Source: Ancylobacter polymorphus (GTDB lineage Bacteria > Pseudomonadota > Alphaproteobacteria > Rhizobiales > Xanthobacteraceae). From it: a stretch of DNA of 64,000 nt. Location of the stretch: contig NZ_CP083239.1 in the NCBI RefSeq assembly GCF_022836935.1, positions 3,982,001 through 4,046,000 of the forward strand, given 5' to 3'. Under the pieces are notes generated by a model. That model did not search any database. It was not told the DNA's origin and saw only the letters and a program-made list of their open reading frames with translations. This document shows positions 19,820-30,800 of the stretch, in pieces (positions within the stretch are counted from its first letter, which is position 1; every line of letters begins with the position of its first letter). The position numbers and the translations under genes were made by a program.

Positions 19820-21142
19820 TTATCCGGCTTGGTCGGCACGCACCATCAGGCTGATGAAGAAGCCGTCCGTGCCGGTGCGGCGCGGGGTCAGCAGCAGGCC
19901 CTCGGGCCGCTCCAGCGCGGCGGCGCGCAGCGTGATGCCGCGCTCGCCGAGCGCCAGCGCGGCTTCCGCCGGCGGCACGAGGTGGAAGCCGGGATGGCGG
20001 GCGAGGAAGCCTCGCACCTGGTCGACATTCTCTTCGTCCAGCAGCGAGCAGGTGACATAGGCCAGCCGCCCCCCAAGCTTCACATAATGGGCGGCGGCGT
20101 CGAGGATGGAGGCCTGCTCCTTCACTCGCTCGGCGAGCGCGCCCGGGCGCATGCGCCATTTCGCATCCGGGTTGCGGCGCCAGGTGCCGGTGCCGGTGCA
20201 GGGCGCATCGACCAGAACGAGATCCATACGGCCGGGAAGGTCTTCCAGCACATCCGCCTTGCCGCGCGGCGAGCGGACCTGAACATTATGGGCGCCGGCG
20301 CGCTGCACCCGCTCATGGATCGGCGCGAGGCGGCGCAGATCGTCGTCATAGGCGTAGAGCTGGCCGGCACCATCCATCAGGGCGGCGAGTTCCAGCGTCT
20401 TGCCGCCACCGCCGGCACACAAATCCAGCACCTGCCCGCCGCGCGGCGGGGCGGCAAGGATGGCGGCGATCTGCGAGCCTTCGTCCTGGATCTCCACCAG
20501 CCCCTTGAGATAGGCCGGCTCGGAGGTGAGCGGCGGCGCCTTGCCGTCGGCTTCCAGCGCGATGCGCAAAGCGAGCGGCGACCAGGCGCCGGGAGTCGGC
20601 GCGAGATGGGCGATGAGTTCGCCGACCTTCTCCACATCGCCTTTCAGCGAATTGACCCGGAGGTCGAGCGGCGCGCGCTCGGCCAGCGCCGCACCCTCCT
20701 CCGCACGCGCGTCGCCGAACACGGCGGCGAGCGGGGCGTCGAGCCATTCCGGGTAGTCGCCGCGCACCGGCGCAGGCGCGTCGTCGAGGTTTGCCTGAGA
20801 AAGATGCTGGCGCTCATTGTCGCTCAGCGGCGCGGGGGCGAAGCGCCCGCCGTCGCACAAGGCGGCGATGGCGTCGACATCGAGGCCGCGTGCCACCTTC
20901 AGCATGCCGAGAACCAGCCCGCGCGGTGTCTCCTCGCCGACCCGCTCGCCCATGATCCAGGCGGCGGAGGCGCGGCGGCGCAGCGTGTCATAGACCAGTG
21001 AGGCCAGCGCCGCCCGGTCGCCCGAACCGGCGAAGCGGTGGCTGCGGCCCCAATCCTTCAGCACGTCGGCGGCCGGACGGCGTTCGGCGAGGATCGTGCC
21101 GATCACCTCGATGGCGGCGGAAAGCCTGGCAGCCGGCGTCAT
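19820..21142 (-). CDS. RsmB/NOP-family rRNA m5C methyltransferase
   Basis: SAM-dependent RNA (cytosine-5) methyltransferase, 440 residues. An N-terminal NusB-like RNA-binding region (1-135) precedes the Rossmann catalytic domain with SAM motif D-L-C-A-G-G-G-G-K-T, motif IV D-A-P-C-T-G-T-G-T and motif VI V-T-C-S-L-L-D-E-E-N; the two Cys residues are the family's catalytic pair. It is most like RsmB, which modifies 16S rRNA, though paralogue specificity cannot be settled by eye. It is followed without spacer by guaA and preceded by the MAPEG gene (21 bp). Confidence 0.9.
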   Translation of the reverse strand: MTPAARLSAAIEVIGTILAERRPAADVLKDWGRSHRFAGSGDRAALASLVYDTLRRRASAAWIMGERVGEETPRGLVLGMLKVARGLDVDAIAALCDGGRFAPAPLSDNERQHLSQANLDDAPAPVRGDYPEWLDAPLAAVFGDARAEEGAALAERAPLDLRVNSLKGDVEKVGELIAHLAPTPGAWSPLALRIALEADGKAPPLTSEPAYLKGLVEIQDEGSQIAAILAAPPRGGQVLDLCAGGGGKTLELAALMDGAGQLYAYDDDLRRLAPIHERVQRAGAHNVQVRSPRGKADVLEDLPGRMDLVLVDAPCTGTGTWRRNPDAKWRMRPGALAERVKEQASILDAAAHYVKLGGRLAYVTCSLLDEENVDQVRGFLARHPGFHLVPPAEAALALGERGITLRAAALERPEGLLLTPRRTGTDGFFISLMVRADQAG

Positions 21143-21163
21143 TTCAACTCCAATACCAAAGGT

Positions 21164-21595
21164 TTACGGCAGCGCCGGCGCCAGCAGGATCGCGAGCGCG
21201 AACAGCACCCACATCGCCAGCAGAACCAGCGCGCCAAAGGCGAAGGCGCCGAAGCGCCAGCCCACATCATTGTGGGTGGTGTGGACGATGGCGTGGACGA
21301 TGCGGCTTAAGACGAACAGCCAGGCCAGCACCTGGAACAGGACGCTGGTCTGGCGCGTCAGCAGTGCCAGCACCACCAGCACATAGAACAGCACCGGCAG
21401 TTCGAACTGGTTGCGGAAGCAGTTGCTGGCCTGCCGCACGATCGGCGGCCAGCCCGTGTCGCCCAGCACCACCTCCTCGCGCACCAGCCCGCCGGCGCGG
21501 ATGGCCTTGAGACGCACCGCCCCCAGCCGGAACAGCACGGCGAAGGTAAGGGCGACCTGCACGAACACGGGCAACAGCGTGGCAGTGACGTACAT
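21164..21595 (-). CDS. MAPEG-family membrane protein
   Basis: A 143-residue protein with four predicted transmembrane segments and the MAPEG signature (R-N-x-F-E-L-P-V-L-F-Y, about residues 62-72, then a helix ending in H-x-x-x-N). MAPEG proteins include glutathione transferases and peroxidases, but many bacterial members have no known reaction. AAGGAGGGCT precedes the ATG. It lies between guaB and the rsmB-like gene, an order common in Hyphomicrobiales genomes and probably one transcript. Confidence 0.88.
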   Translation of the reverse strand: MYVTATLLPVFVQVALTFAVLFRLGAVRLKAIRAGGLVREEVVLGDTGWPPIVRQASNCFRNQFELPVLFYVLVVLALLTRQTSVLFQVLAWLFVLSRIVHAIVHTTHNDVGWRFGAFAFGALVLLAMWVLFALAILLAPALP

Positions 21596-21640
21596 GGATC
21601 AGCCCTCCTTCCTCGGTGCGGCGCCGGCCAAAGCCGACGC

Positions 21641-23248
<1,608 letters not shown>

Positions 23249-23383
23249 TCATACCATGGCCTTGTACGCTTTCCTAGGCGTCTATCTCTGTGCAGAACGC
23301 AATGCCGATACGCGCCAGGAAGCCCCTGCGTAACCGGCGTGGATGACAGATTTGTGCGTGCGATTGTGGTCGCAGGGGCGCGA

Positions 23384-24877
23384 TTGCGGCGTTATAGCCG
23401 GAAAGCTGCTCGTCTCCCCCCGCCCGCCATCCCGGACCGGCCCGTGCGCTCCGAACGTCTCGTCCCGCTCATCGTCGCCTGCGCGCTGTTCATGGAGCAG
23501 CTCGATTCGACCGTGATCGCCACCTCGCTGCCGGCCATCGCCGCCGATCTGCACGAAGACCCGATCTCGCTCAAGCTGGCGCTGACCTCCTATCTGCTGA
23601 GCCTCGCCGTGTTCATTCCGGCGAGCGGCTGGTTTGCCGACCGCTTCGGCTCGCGCACCGTGTTCCGCGCCGCCATCGCCATCTTCACCGCCGGCTCGCT
23701 GCTGTGCGGGCTCGCCCATTCGCTGCCGGACTTCGTCGCCTATCGCATCCTTCAGGGCATGGGCGGGGCGATGATGGTGCCGGTGGGGCGGCTGGTCATT
23801 CTTCGCACCGTGCCGAAGGAGGAGCTGGTTTCCGCGCTCGCCTGGCTCACCATTCCCGCTCTGCTGGGGCCGGTGATCGGCCCGCCGCTGGGCGGCTTCA
23901 TCACCACCTATTTCGACTGGCGCTACATCTTCTTCCTCAATTTGCCCATCGGCGTGCTCGGCTTCCTGCTGGTGAGCCGGTTCATTCCCGATATCCGCGA
24001 ACCGGACGTGCCGCCCTTCGATCTCAAGGGCATGTGCCTGTCCGGGCTCGGCCTTGCCGGCCTCGTCTTCGGCTTCGCCCTGCTCGGCCAGCACGCGGTG
24101 GCGCCCTCGCTCGCGCTCGCCGTCATCGTCGTCGGCGCGGTGTCGATGGGCTTCTATGTGCGCCACGCCCGGCGCACGGTGAAACCGATCCTTGATCTGG
24201 CACTGTTGAAGATCCCGACCTTTTTCGCCGGCGTGGTCGGCGCCTCGCTGTTCCGCGTCGGCATCGGCGCCCTGCCCTTTCTGCTGCCGCTGCTGCTGCA
24301 GCTCGGCTTCGGCCTCAGCCCCTTCGCCTCGGGCATGATTACCTTCGCCTCGGCGGCGGGGGCGATGACGATGAAATTCACCGCCGCCCCCATCATCCGC
24401 GCTTTCGGCTTCCGCCGCGTGCTGGTGGTGAACTGCGTCATCGCCGCCGCCTTCATCGCGGTGGGGGCGCTGTTCCGGCCGGGCATGCCCTATCTCGTGC
24501 TGGTCGGGGCGCTGCTGCTGGGCGGGTTCTTCCGCTCGCTGCAATTCACCAGCACCAATGCCCTCTCCTATGCCGATGTCTCGTCGGAGGCGATGAGCCG
24601 GGCGACGAGCTTCGCCAGCGTGGCGCAGCAGGTATCGATCTCCACCGGCGTCGCGGTGGCGGCGCTGGTGCTCGACGGGCTGCGCAGCTGGCGCGGCGAC
24701 GGCACCATCGCCCTCAGCGATTTCAGCGTCGCCTTCCTGGTCGTGGCGGGGATCGCGGTGTGCTCGGTGTTCTTCTTCCTGCGCCTGCCGCCCAATGCCG
24801 GCGCGGAACTCGCCCAGAGGCGGGTGAAGCCCGCGCAGGTACCCGAGCCGCCGGGCGAGATGGGGAGTGCGGGCTAG
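23384..24877 (+). CDS. DHA2-type MFS multidrug exporter
   Basis: Drug:proton antiporter of the EmrB/QacA subfamily, about 497 residues with 14 predicted transmembrane segments. Family marks are F-M-E-Q-L-D-S-T-V-I-A-T-S-L-P (motif D1) in the first helix, G-W-F-A-D-R-F-G-S-R (motif A) and G-P-V-I-G-P-P-L-G-G (motif C) in helix 5. No membrane-fusion protein gene is adjacent, so it may act alone. The start is uncertain: a TTG at 23384 follows AGGGG, while a GTG at 23444 lies closer to the first helix but lacks a ribosome-binding site. It is divergent from guaB and convergent with rlmE. Confidence 0.9.
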   Translation: MRRYSRKAARLPPPAIPDRPVRSERLVPLIVACALFMEQLDSTVIATSLPAIAADLHEDPISLKLALTSYLLSLAVFIPASGWFADRFGSRTVFRAAIAIFTAGSLLCGLAHSLPDFVAYRILQGMGGAMMVPVGRLVILRTVPKEELVSALAWLTIPALLGPVIGPPLGGFITTYFDWRYIFFLNLPIGVLGFLLVSRFIPDIREPDVPPFDLKGMCLSGLGLAGLVFGFALLGQHAVAPSLALAVIVVGAVSMGFYVRHARRTVKPILDLALLKIPTFFAGVVGASLFRVGIGALPFLLPLLLQLGFGLSPFASGMITFASAAGAMTMKFTAAPIIRAFGFRRVLVVNCVIAAAFIAVGALFRPGMPYLVLVGALLLGGFFRSLQFTSTNALSYADVSSEAMSRATSFASVAQQVSISTGVAVAALVLDGLRSWRGDGTIALSDFSVAFLVVAGIAVCSVFFFLRLPPNAGAELAQRRVKPAQVPEPPGEMGSAG

Positions 24878-24975
24878 ATCATTTCACTGTTTCATGGAAA
24901 CGGTGAAATGATCTCATTCTTTGTTTTGTCGCGTTTTCTTCACGCGAACCGGAATCCACTTCGCTCGAAAACGCT
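24878..24975. repeat. Double-dyad intergenic repeat / bidirectional terminator
   Basis: The whole spacer between the converging MFS and rlmE genes is one structured element. The first dyad (24877-24913) has 17-bp arms GATCATTTCACTGTTTC and its complement with one mismatch pair and loop ATG, followed by a T-rich stretch. The second dyad (24931-24974) pairs GCGTTTTC with GAAAACGC around TTCACGCGAACCGG. I recognise this composite from many Hyphomicrobiales intergenic regions, so it is probably a dispersed repeat used as terminator. Confidence 0.7.
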
Positions 24976-25698
24976 CTAATCGGCTTCCGGCGCCGCCCGC
25001 TGCCGGCCGCGGAAGCCCGTCGCCACCACATAGAGCTCCGCTGAATCCGCCCGGCTCGCCTGCGGCTTGATATGGCGCACGGCGCTGAAATCGCGCTTCA
25101 GGTCCGCCAACAACGTGCCTTCCGTGCCGCCCTGAAAGACCTTGGCGATGAAGCAGCCGCCGGGCGCCAGCACCTGGCGGGCGAAATCGATGGCGAGTTC
25201 CACCAGCCCGACAATGCGCAGATGGTCGGTCGCCCTGTGGCCCGTCGTATTGGCGGCCATGTCGGACATGACGATATCGGCCTCGCCGCCGAGCATGGCC
25301 TTGAGCTGCTCGGGCGCCTCGTCCTTGAGGAAGTCCATCTGGGCGAAATCGACGCCGGGGATGGGGTCGATCTCCAGAAGATCGATGGCGACGATCTTGC
25401 CGCGGCCTTCGTCCACCTTTAGCTTCTTCGCTGCCACCTGGCTCCAGCCGCCGGGAGCCGCGCCGAGATCGACCACCCGCAGGCCAGGCTTGAGGATTTT
25501 CAGCTTGTCGTCGATCTCGATCAGCTTGAAAGCGGCGCGCGAGCGCCAGCCCTCGCGCTTGGCGCGGGCGACATAGGGATCGTTAAGCTGGCGCTGGAGC
25601 CATTTCTGCGAGGAGGAACTGAGCGAGCGGGCCTTCTTCAGCCGCACCTTCAGCGGCCGCGCCTCGCCGCCCTTGCCGGGCTGGGGCTTGTCAATCAC
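24976..25698 (-). CDS. rlmE: 23S rRNA 2'-O-ribose methyltransferase RlmE (FtsJ)
   Basis: Methylates the ribose of a uridine in the A loop of 23S rRNA (U2552 in E. coli). The 240-residue protein has the [12 protein letters not shown] segment, SAM motif [11 protein letters not shown], the catalytic Asp in S-D-M-A-A-N-T-T-G and a late Lys in F-I-A-K-V-F-Q-G. The GTG start forms a 4-bp GTGA overlap with the stop of ppx, giving translational coupling; the upstream open frame lies inside ppx and is not conserved-looking. An N-terminal basic tail (residues 1-35) precedes the fold. Confidence 0.93.
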   Translation of the reverse strand: MIDKPQPGKGGEARPLKVRLKKARSLSSSSQKWLQRQLNDPYVARAKREGWRSRAAFKLIEIDDKLKILKPGLRVVDLGAAPGGWSQVAAKKLKVDEGRGKIVAIDLLEIDPIPGVDFAQMDFLKDEAPEQLKAMLGGEADIVMSDMAANTTGHRATDHLRIVGLVELAIDFARQVLAPGGCFIAKVFQGGTEGTLLADLKRDFSAVRHIKPQASRADSAELYVVATGFRGRQRAAPEAD

Positions 25699-26837
25699 GT
25701 CGAGGCTCCGCCCCTCGGACGCCACACACCATCGGCACGCATCAGTTCCACCAGAATTCCTTCCCTGAGGCCACGATCGGCCACGCGCAGGCGGTCGCAG
25801 GGAAACGCCCGGCGTACCGATTCGAGGATCGCACAGCCCGCCAGAACAAGGTCGGCCCGCTCCACCCCGATGCACGGATTGGCCGCGCGCTCGGCAAAGG
25901 GCATGGCCAGCAGCCTGTCCACCACCACCCGCACCTGCTCGGCCCCGAGCCAGGTGCCATCGACCTGCGAACGGTCATAGCGCGGCAGGTCGAGATGCAC
26001 GCCGGCAATGGTCGTCACCGTGCCTGAGGTGCCGAGCAGATGCAGCCGGCCGCAATTATGCGGGCCCACCGCCTGCACGAAGCCGGCGAGATGCGGCGTG
26101 AACTCATTGACCATCGCTTCGAAATCGTCGCGGGTCACCTTCACCCCGCCATGGCGTTCGGCCACGGTAACGACGCCGAGCGGCACCGATACCCAGGCGC
26201 GGATCACCGCCGCCGGCGGGCCGCCATCGCGCGTTTCCACCCGGTCGAGCCACACCACTTCGGTCGAACCGCCGCCAATATCGAACAGCACCGCCCCGTC
26301 TGAAGTGGGATCGACCAGCGGCGTGCAGCCGGAAGCGGCGAGGCGCGCCTCGGTTTCGCGGTCGACGATCTCCAGTTCGAGCCCGGTCTCGCGCGTCACA
26401 CGGTCGATGAATTCGGCGCCATTGACAGCGGAGCGGCAGGCCTCGGTGGCGATCAGCCGGCGATCGACGATGTGGCGCGCCTCGATCTTGGCGGCGCAGA
26501 CCTTCAGCGCCTCGACCGCCCGGTCCATCGCCGCCGCGCCGAGACGGCCGGAGCAGATCAGCCCCTCCCCCAGCCGGACGATGCGCGAGAAGGCATCGAC
26601 GACGCGGAAGCCGCTGCCGGTGGGGCGGGCGACGAGCAGCCGGCAATTATTGGTGCCGAGATCGAGCGCGGCATAGCAGGGGTCGTTGTTGCGCGGGCGC
26701 GGACCCGAGCGCGGGTCACGGCCCGCCGCACCGCCATAGGGCGGCGCGTTCGGACGCACACGCACAGAGGGCCGCTCGTCGCCGGCGGACGTTTCCGTCA
26801 CCCGCTCCCCGGCCCATATCTGGGTCTCGTCGACCAT
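25695..26837 (-). CDS. ppx: Exopolyphosphatase / pppGpp phosphatase family (Ppx/GppA)
   Basis: Hydrolyses polyphosphate or pppGpp. The 380-residue protein has an actin-like ATPase fold: [13 protein letters not shown] (phosphate-1 motif, about residue 55), [20 protein letters not shown] (phosphate-2) and L-G-T-S-G-T-V-T-T. It corresponds to the short Ppx form typical of alphaproteobacteria, with a Gly/Pro/Arg-rich N-terminal tail of about 50 residues. The ATG follows GGGGAAG. It is the first gene of a ppx-rlmE pair. Confidence 0.93.
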   Translation of the reverse strand: MVDETQIWAGERVTETSAGDERPSVRVRPNAPPYGGAAGRDPRSGPRPRNNDPCYAALDLGTNNCRLLVARPTGSGFRVVDAFSRIVRLGEGLICSGRLGAAAMDRAVEALKVCAAKIEARHIVDRRLIATEACRSAVNGAEFIDRVTRETGLELEIVDRETEARLAASGCTPLVDPTSDGAVLFDIGGGSTEVVWLDRVETRDGGPPAAVIRAWVSVPLGVVTVAERHGGVKVTRDDFEAMVNEFTPHLAGFVQAVGPHNCGRLHLLGTSGTVTTIAGVHLDLPRYDRSQVDGTWLGAEQVRVVVDRLLAMPFAERAANPCIGVERADLVLAGCAILESVRRAFPCDRLRVADRGLREGILVELMRADGVWRPRGGAST

Positions 26838-26910
26838 TTCAACTTCCCCGGCCGAAGCCGTCGAGCCGGCCGCGCGAAGTGCGGTTCCAGGCTCGCATTG
26901 TTCAACATCT

Positions 26911-26930
26911 CGAATGAAATGTAACATTCG
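26911..26930. promoter_or_regulatory. Inverted repeat upstream of ppx
   Basis: CGAATG-N8-CATTCG lies about 75 bp before the ppx start codon in a locally AT-rich patch. It could be an operator; it does not look like a Pho box. The rest of the 281-bp spacer 26838-27118 shows no gene. Confidence 0.3.
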
Positions 26931-27118
26931 CCAGCGCTGGCGCAATCGACTTCATGGCAGCCCGGCGCGGGAGGCGGGGCTCGCCACGACGCAAAGCCCG
27001 GCAGGGCAAGGGCGCATCGGCCCGTCCTGCCGGTCATTTGGATGACAGAGGCCGCCCGGCGCTCGCGCCGATCGGCGATTCGCCGCCGGCCCTCAATGCG
27101 CGGCCGAGGGGCCCGCGC

Positions 27119-27658
27119 TCAGCCCTTCAGCGCCGGCAGCGCCTGGGCGATCCCCGCCATGGGCAGGTTCACATTGACCGTCTGGCCATTGGCGAGGACG
27201 AAGCTCGCGACGACTTCCTTGGCGGTGAGAAGTTCCTTGCCGAAGGCGTCCTCGAACGGACCGATGGCCTCGCAGCCGCCCCGGCCACAGGAGGCGTAGT
27301 CGACCTTGCGCGGCTTGCCCTTGGCAATGATGATCTGCACGCCGTCCTTCAGCCGGACGCCGAGCGGGGTGCGCACGAGATAGGTCGGGGCGCCGGCCTT
27401 GTCCTGGCCAATCTGCCAGAGCAGCACGGTCTTTTTCGACTTCGATTCGGTCACTTTGAGCGAGGCGACGCAGGTCTTCTTCGCGCCCTTCTCGATGCTG
27501 GCGCGGCAGGTCACCACCCAATTGTCGAAAGCGGTGGTTTCCGTGCGGACCGGCGCCTTGGCCTCAGCCGGCGCGGTCTGCGCATGGGCGGCGGACGCGC
27601 CGGCGAGAAGGCAGGGAGCCAGCAGCAGGGCAGCGGCACGACGAGTGAAGTGATGCAT
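27119..27658 (-). CDS. Invasion-associated locus B (IalB) family periplasmic protein
   Basis: A 179-residue exported protein: signal peptide M-H-H-F-T-R-R-A... with cleavage after A-H-A-Q (about residue 27), then the IalB-type beta domain starting F-D-N-W-V-V-T-C, with the family's paired cysteines (W-V-V-T-C, K-T-C-V, and C-G-R-G-G-C). IalB was linked to erythrocyte invasion in Bartonella, but in free-living Hyphomicrobiales these proteins are common and of unknown role. GGAGG precedes the ATG. No partner genes; it stands between ppx and the autotransporter on the same strand. Confidence 0.9.
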   Translation of the reverse strand: MHHFTRRAAALLLAPCLLAGASAAHAQTAPAEAKAPVRTETTAFDNWVVTCRASIEKGAKKTCVASLKVTESKSKKTVLLWQIGQDKAGAPTYLVRTPLGVRLKDGVQIIIAKGKPRKVDYASCGRGGCEAIGPFEDAFGKELLTAKEVVASFVLANGQTVNVNLPMAGIAQALPALKG

Positions 27659-27808
27659 GGGGTCCTCCGGAACAATCCCGGGCGTGTGGCGAGGATTTCG
27701 ACACCGTCATGGCACGCCACGGGGTGAAAATCACGGTCAGTCTTTGCCATTGATCGCGCCGCAAAGCGAGATGCAGCGGATCGGCGATGGCGCCTGTCGA
27801 TAGAGCGG

Positions 27809-27845
27809 ACAGAAAAGCAATGGGCCGACCACAAGGGCCGGCCCA
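27809..27845 (-). terminator. Putative terminator of the autotransporter gene
   Basis: On the minus strand TGGGCCG - 11 nt - CGGCCCA is followed by TTGCTTTTC, 49 nt past the stop codon. The stem is 7 bp and the tail moderately T-rich. Confidence 0.5.
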
Positions 27846-27893
27846 GGCTTGTCTTCCGGCCCGCGGCCGCAGCCGCGGACCCTGTGCCGGCGC

Positions 27894-30800
27894 TTACCAG
27901 CGGACCTTCACGCCGCCCGTACCAGCCCAGCCCTGCACATCGCCGAAATTGTATTCGCCGTTGGCGAACAGGGCGACGGTGCCGTTGAGGTCGGCGGTGA
28001 AGCCGAGGCCGGCATTGTACCAGGTGCCGTTGATGTCGCTGGTGAGCACGGTGCCCGCGACATTGGTCTTGTTGTCGCCCAGGAACTCCGACAGCACGTT
28101 GAAGGTGGCGTAGGGCGTAAGCGTCTGGCCGGTGGCCATGACGAAGGTCGACTGAACCTGCAGGCCGAGGCGCCCGATCAGCGAGTCCGCATCACCCGGC
28201 GTCACATAGGTGCCGATCGAGTCGACATAGGCATCCTGATTGGCGCTGGCATAGGCGAGCTGGGCCTGCGGCTGGATCACCCAACCGCTCGCGACCTCGA
28301 AGCCGTAGCCCATCTCGATCGAGCCGCCCCACACCGTGGCGTCGGTGTTCGCCGTCACGTTGCTGGTGGAAGCGATGTCGAGATCGAGCACGTCGACCTT
28401 GCCGACCACGTCGGTGTAGAAGCCGGCGCCCGGCGCCAGGCCGACCTGGCGGAACGAGGCGTAGATGCCGGCATTCCAGCCATTGATGTCCATGGTGGAG
28501 CTGCCGCCCCAGGACGTCCAGTCGCCATCCACATCGACATCCGACCAGCCATAGCCACCGAACGCGCCGAGGGTGATGCGCCAGGCATTATAGTCGAAGG
28601 TGTAGTCACCGCCGGCCTGCAGGCCCCAGCTCTGCTGCGAGAAATCCCAGCCGCCGCTCACGTCGTAGCTGAGATCGGCGCCGCCACCGCGGCCCCACAT
28701 CTGGAACTTCGGCGCCGGCACCGGCTGATAGGCCGGGGCCTTATTCACCGACTGCGCCAGATCGGCGTTGCGGCCTTCGAGCTGCTCCTGCTGGCGCATC
28801 TCGCCGAGGCGCTTATAGAGCGTGTCCATGCCGGCGTAGAAGTGGCGCTGCATGGCCGACGGCGCGGTCGCGTAGCCGGTGGCCTGCGCGGTGTAGCCCG
28901 CGCGCAGATACCAGTCGCCGCCACTGCCGCCATCGGCGAGACCGCCGCTGGAAGCATCCTGGAACAGGCGGTAGGAGAAGGCGCCCCCCATCACTTCGCG
29001 CTCGCCGCTGACGCTGTTGCGCGCCAGTTGGAAGGCGTCGTCGGGCGAGGCGCTGCCTTCCGACACGTCCACCACCTTGATGCCCTGGCCGAAGCTCGTG
29101 CCGGTGTAGATGCCTTCGCCGGGGTTGGTGTTGTTGACGTAGATGGTCGTCGTGCTCTCGGCGGCGACATTGCCGTTGATGACGAGAATGTCGGTCGCGC
29201 TGGCCGCGTCGTAGAGATAGGTGTCGATCAGCAGGTTACCGCCGCCGACATAGTTGCCATTGATGGTCAGGCGGTCGCCGGCCACGTCATCAATGCCATT
29301 ATGCAGCGCAATGGTGCCCTGGTTGATGAAGGTCGCGGCCGGGAGATCCTCCAGCACCAGGTTGTCCGTGGCGTGGTAGAGTTCGATCCGGGTGTCATGG
29401 ACACCGCCGACCGAGTCACCGGCCACGTCGAGCACGCCGCCGGTCACGGCGAGGTCGCCCGCGGCCACCCCGGTATTGATCGTGCGGTAGCCCAGTTCCC
29501 CCTCCTGCGAACCTTCGAGAACGAAGGTGCCCGTGTCGAGGTCGGCATTGGCGTTCGAGAGGCGCAGATAGGAGGTCGAGTCGACCGCCACCAGCCCGTC
29601 GGTGCCGCTATTGCCGTTGAAGTTCACCCAGCGCTGGGTGAGCTGGAGATAGGAGCCATCGGACACGCCGAGTTGCTGGAAGCGCTCGACCTCATCCAGC
29701 GACAGCGTGCTGCCATTGGTGACGAGGAGCGTGTCGAAGCCGCGACCACCGTCAATCTCCCCGCCGATGAAGAAATTGGAGTTCATGTTGTCGAGACCCG
29801 ACAGCACGACGAGATCGTCACCCGAGCCACCGCGAATATTGTCGAGGGAGATCCAGCTGCCCTCCGCATCCGTGGCGGCGATGAGGATGTCGTCGTCGCC
29901 CGAACCGCCGTCGATATCGTCGATGCGGATGTCGCCGCCATCGGCGTAGAGGGCAATGCGGTCATCGCCCGAGCCGCCATCGATGTCGTCGGCGCGGATG
30001 TCGCTGCGACGGTCGGTGGCCGCGAGGATGATGGTGTCGTCGCCACGGCCGCCGTCGATGTCGTCGACACGGATGTCGCCGCCCTCGGAAGCGAACAGCA
30101 CGATGAAGTCGTCGCCGCGACCACCGTCAATGTCGTTGCCACGGATTTCGCCGCCTTCCGACGCCGCCAGAACGATGCGGTCGTCGCCGCTGGAGAACCA
30201 GCCGCCATCGCCGGAGATGTCGTCGAAGCGGATTTCGCCGCCCTTCGAGGCCAGCAGGGCGATCGTGTCGTCGCCATCGCCGCCGGAAATGTCATCGACG
30301 CGGATCTCGCCGCCCTTGGTGGCGATCAGGCCGATGGCGTCGTCACCGAAGCCGCCGGAGATGTCACCTCCGGAAATCTCGCCACCCTTGGTCGCCAGCA
30401 GGCCGATGACGTCGTCGCCGAAGCCGCCGGAGATGCTGTCGAAGCGCACTTCCGCCCGCTCGGACGCGAACAGGCCGATGAAGTCGTCGCCCGAGCCGCC
30501 ATCGATGTCGTCGGCGCGGATGTCGCTGCGACGGTCGGTGGCCGCCAGGATGATGGTGTCGTCGCCACGGCCGCCGTCGATGTCGTCGACACGGATGTCG
30601 CCGCCCTCGGAAGCGAACAGGCCGATGAAGTCGTCGCCGCGATCACCGTCAATGTCGTTGCCACGGATTTCGCCGCCTTCCGACGCCGCCAGAACGATGC
30701 GGTCGTCGCCGCTGGAGAACCAGCCGCCATCGCCGGAGATGTCGTCGAAGCGGATTTCGCCGCCCTTCGAGGCCAGCAGGGCGATCGTGTCGTCGCCATC

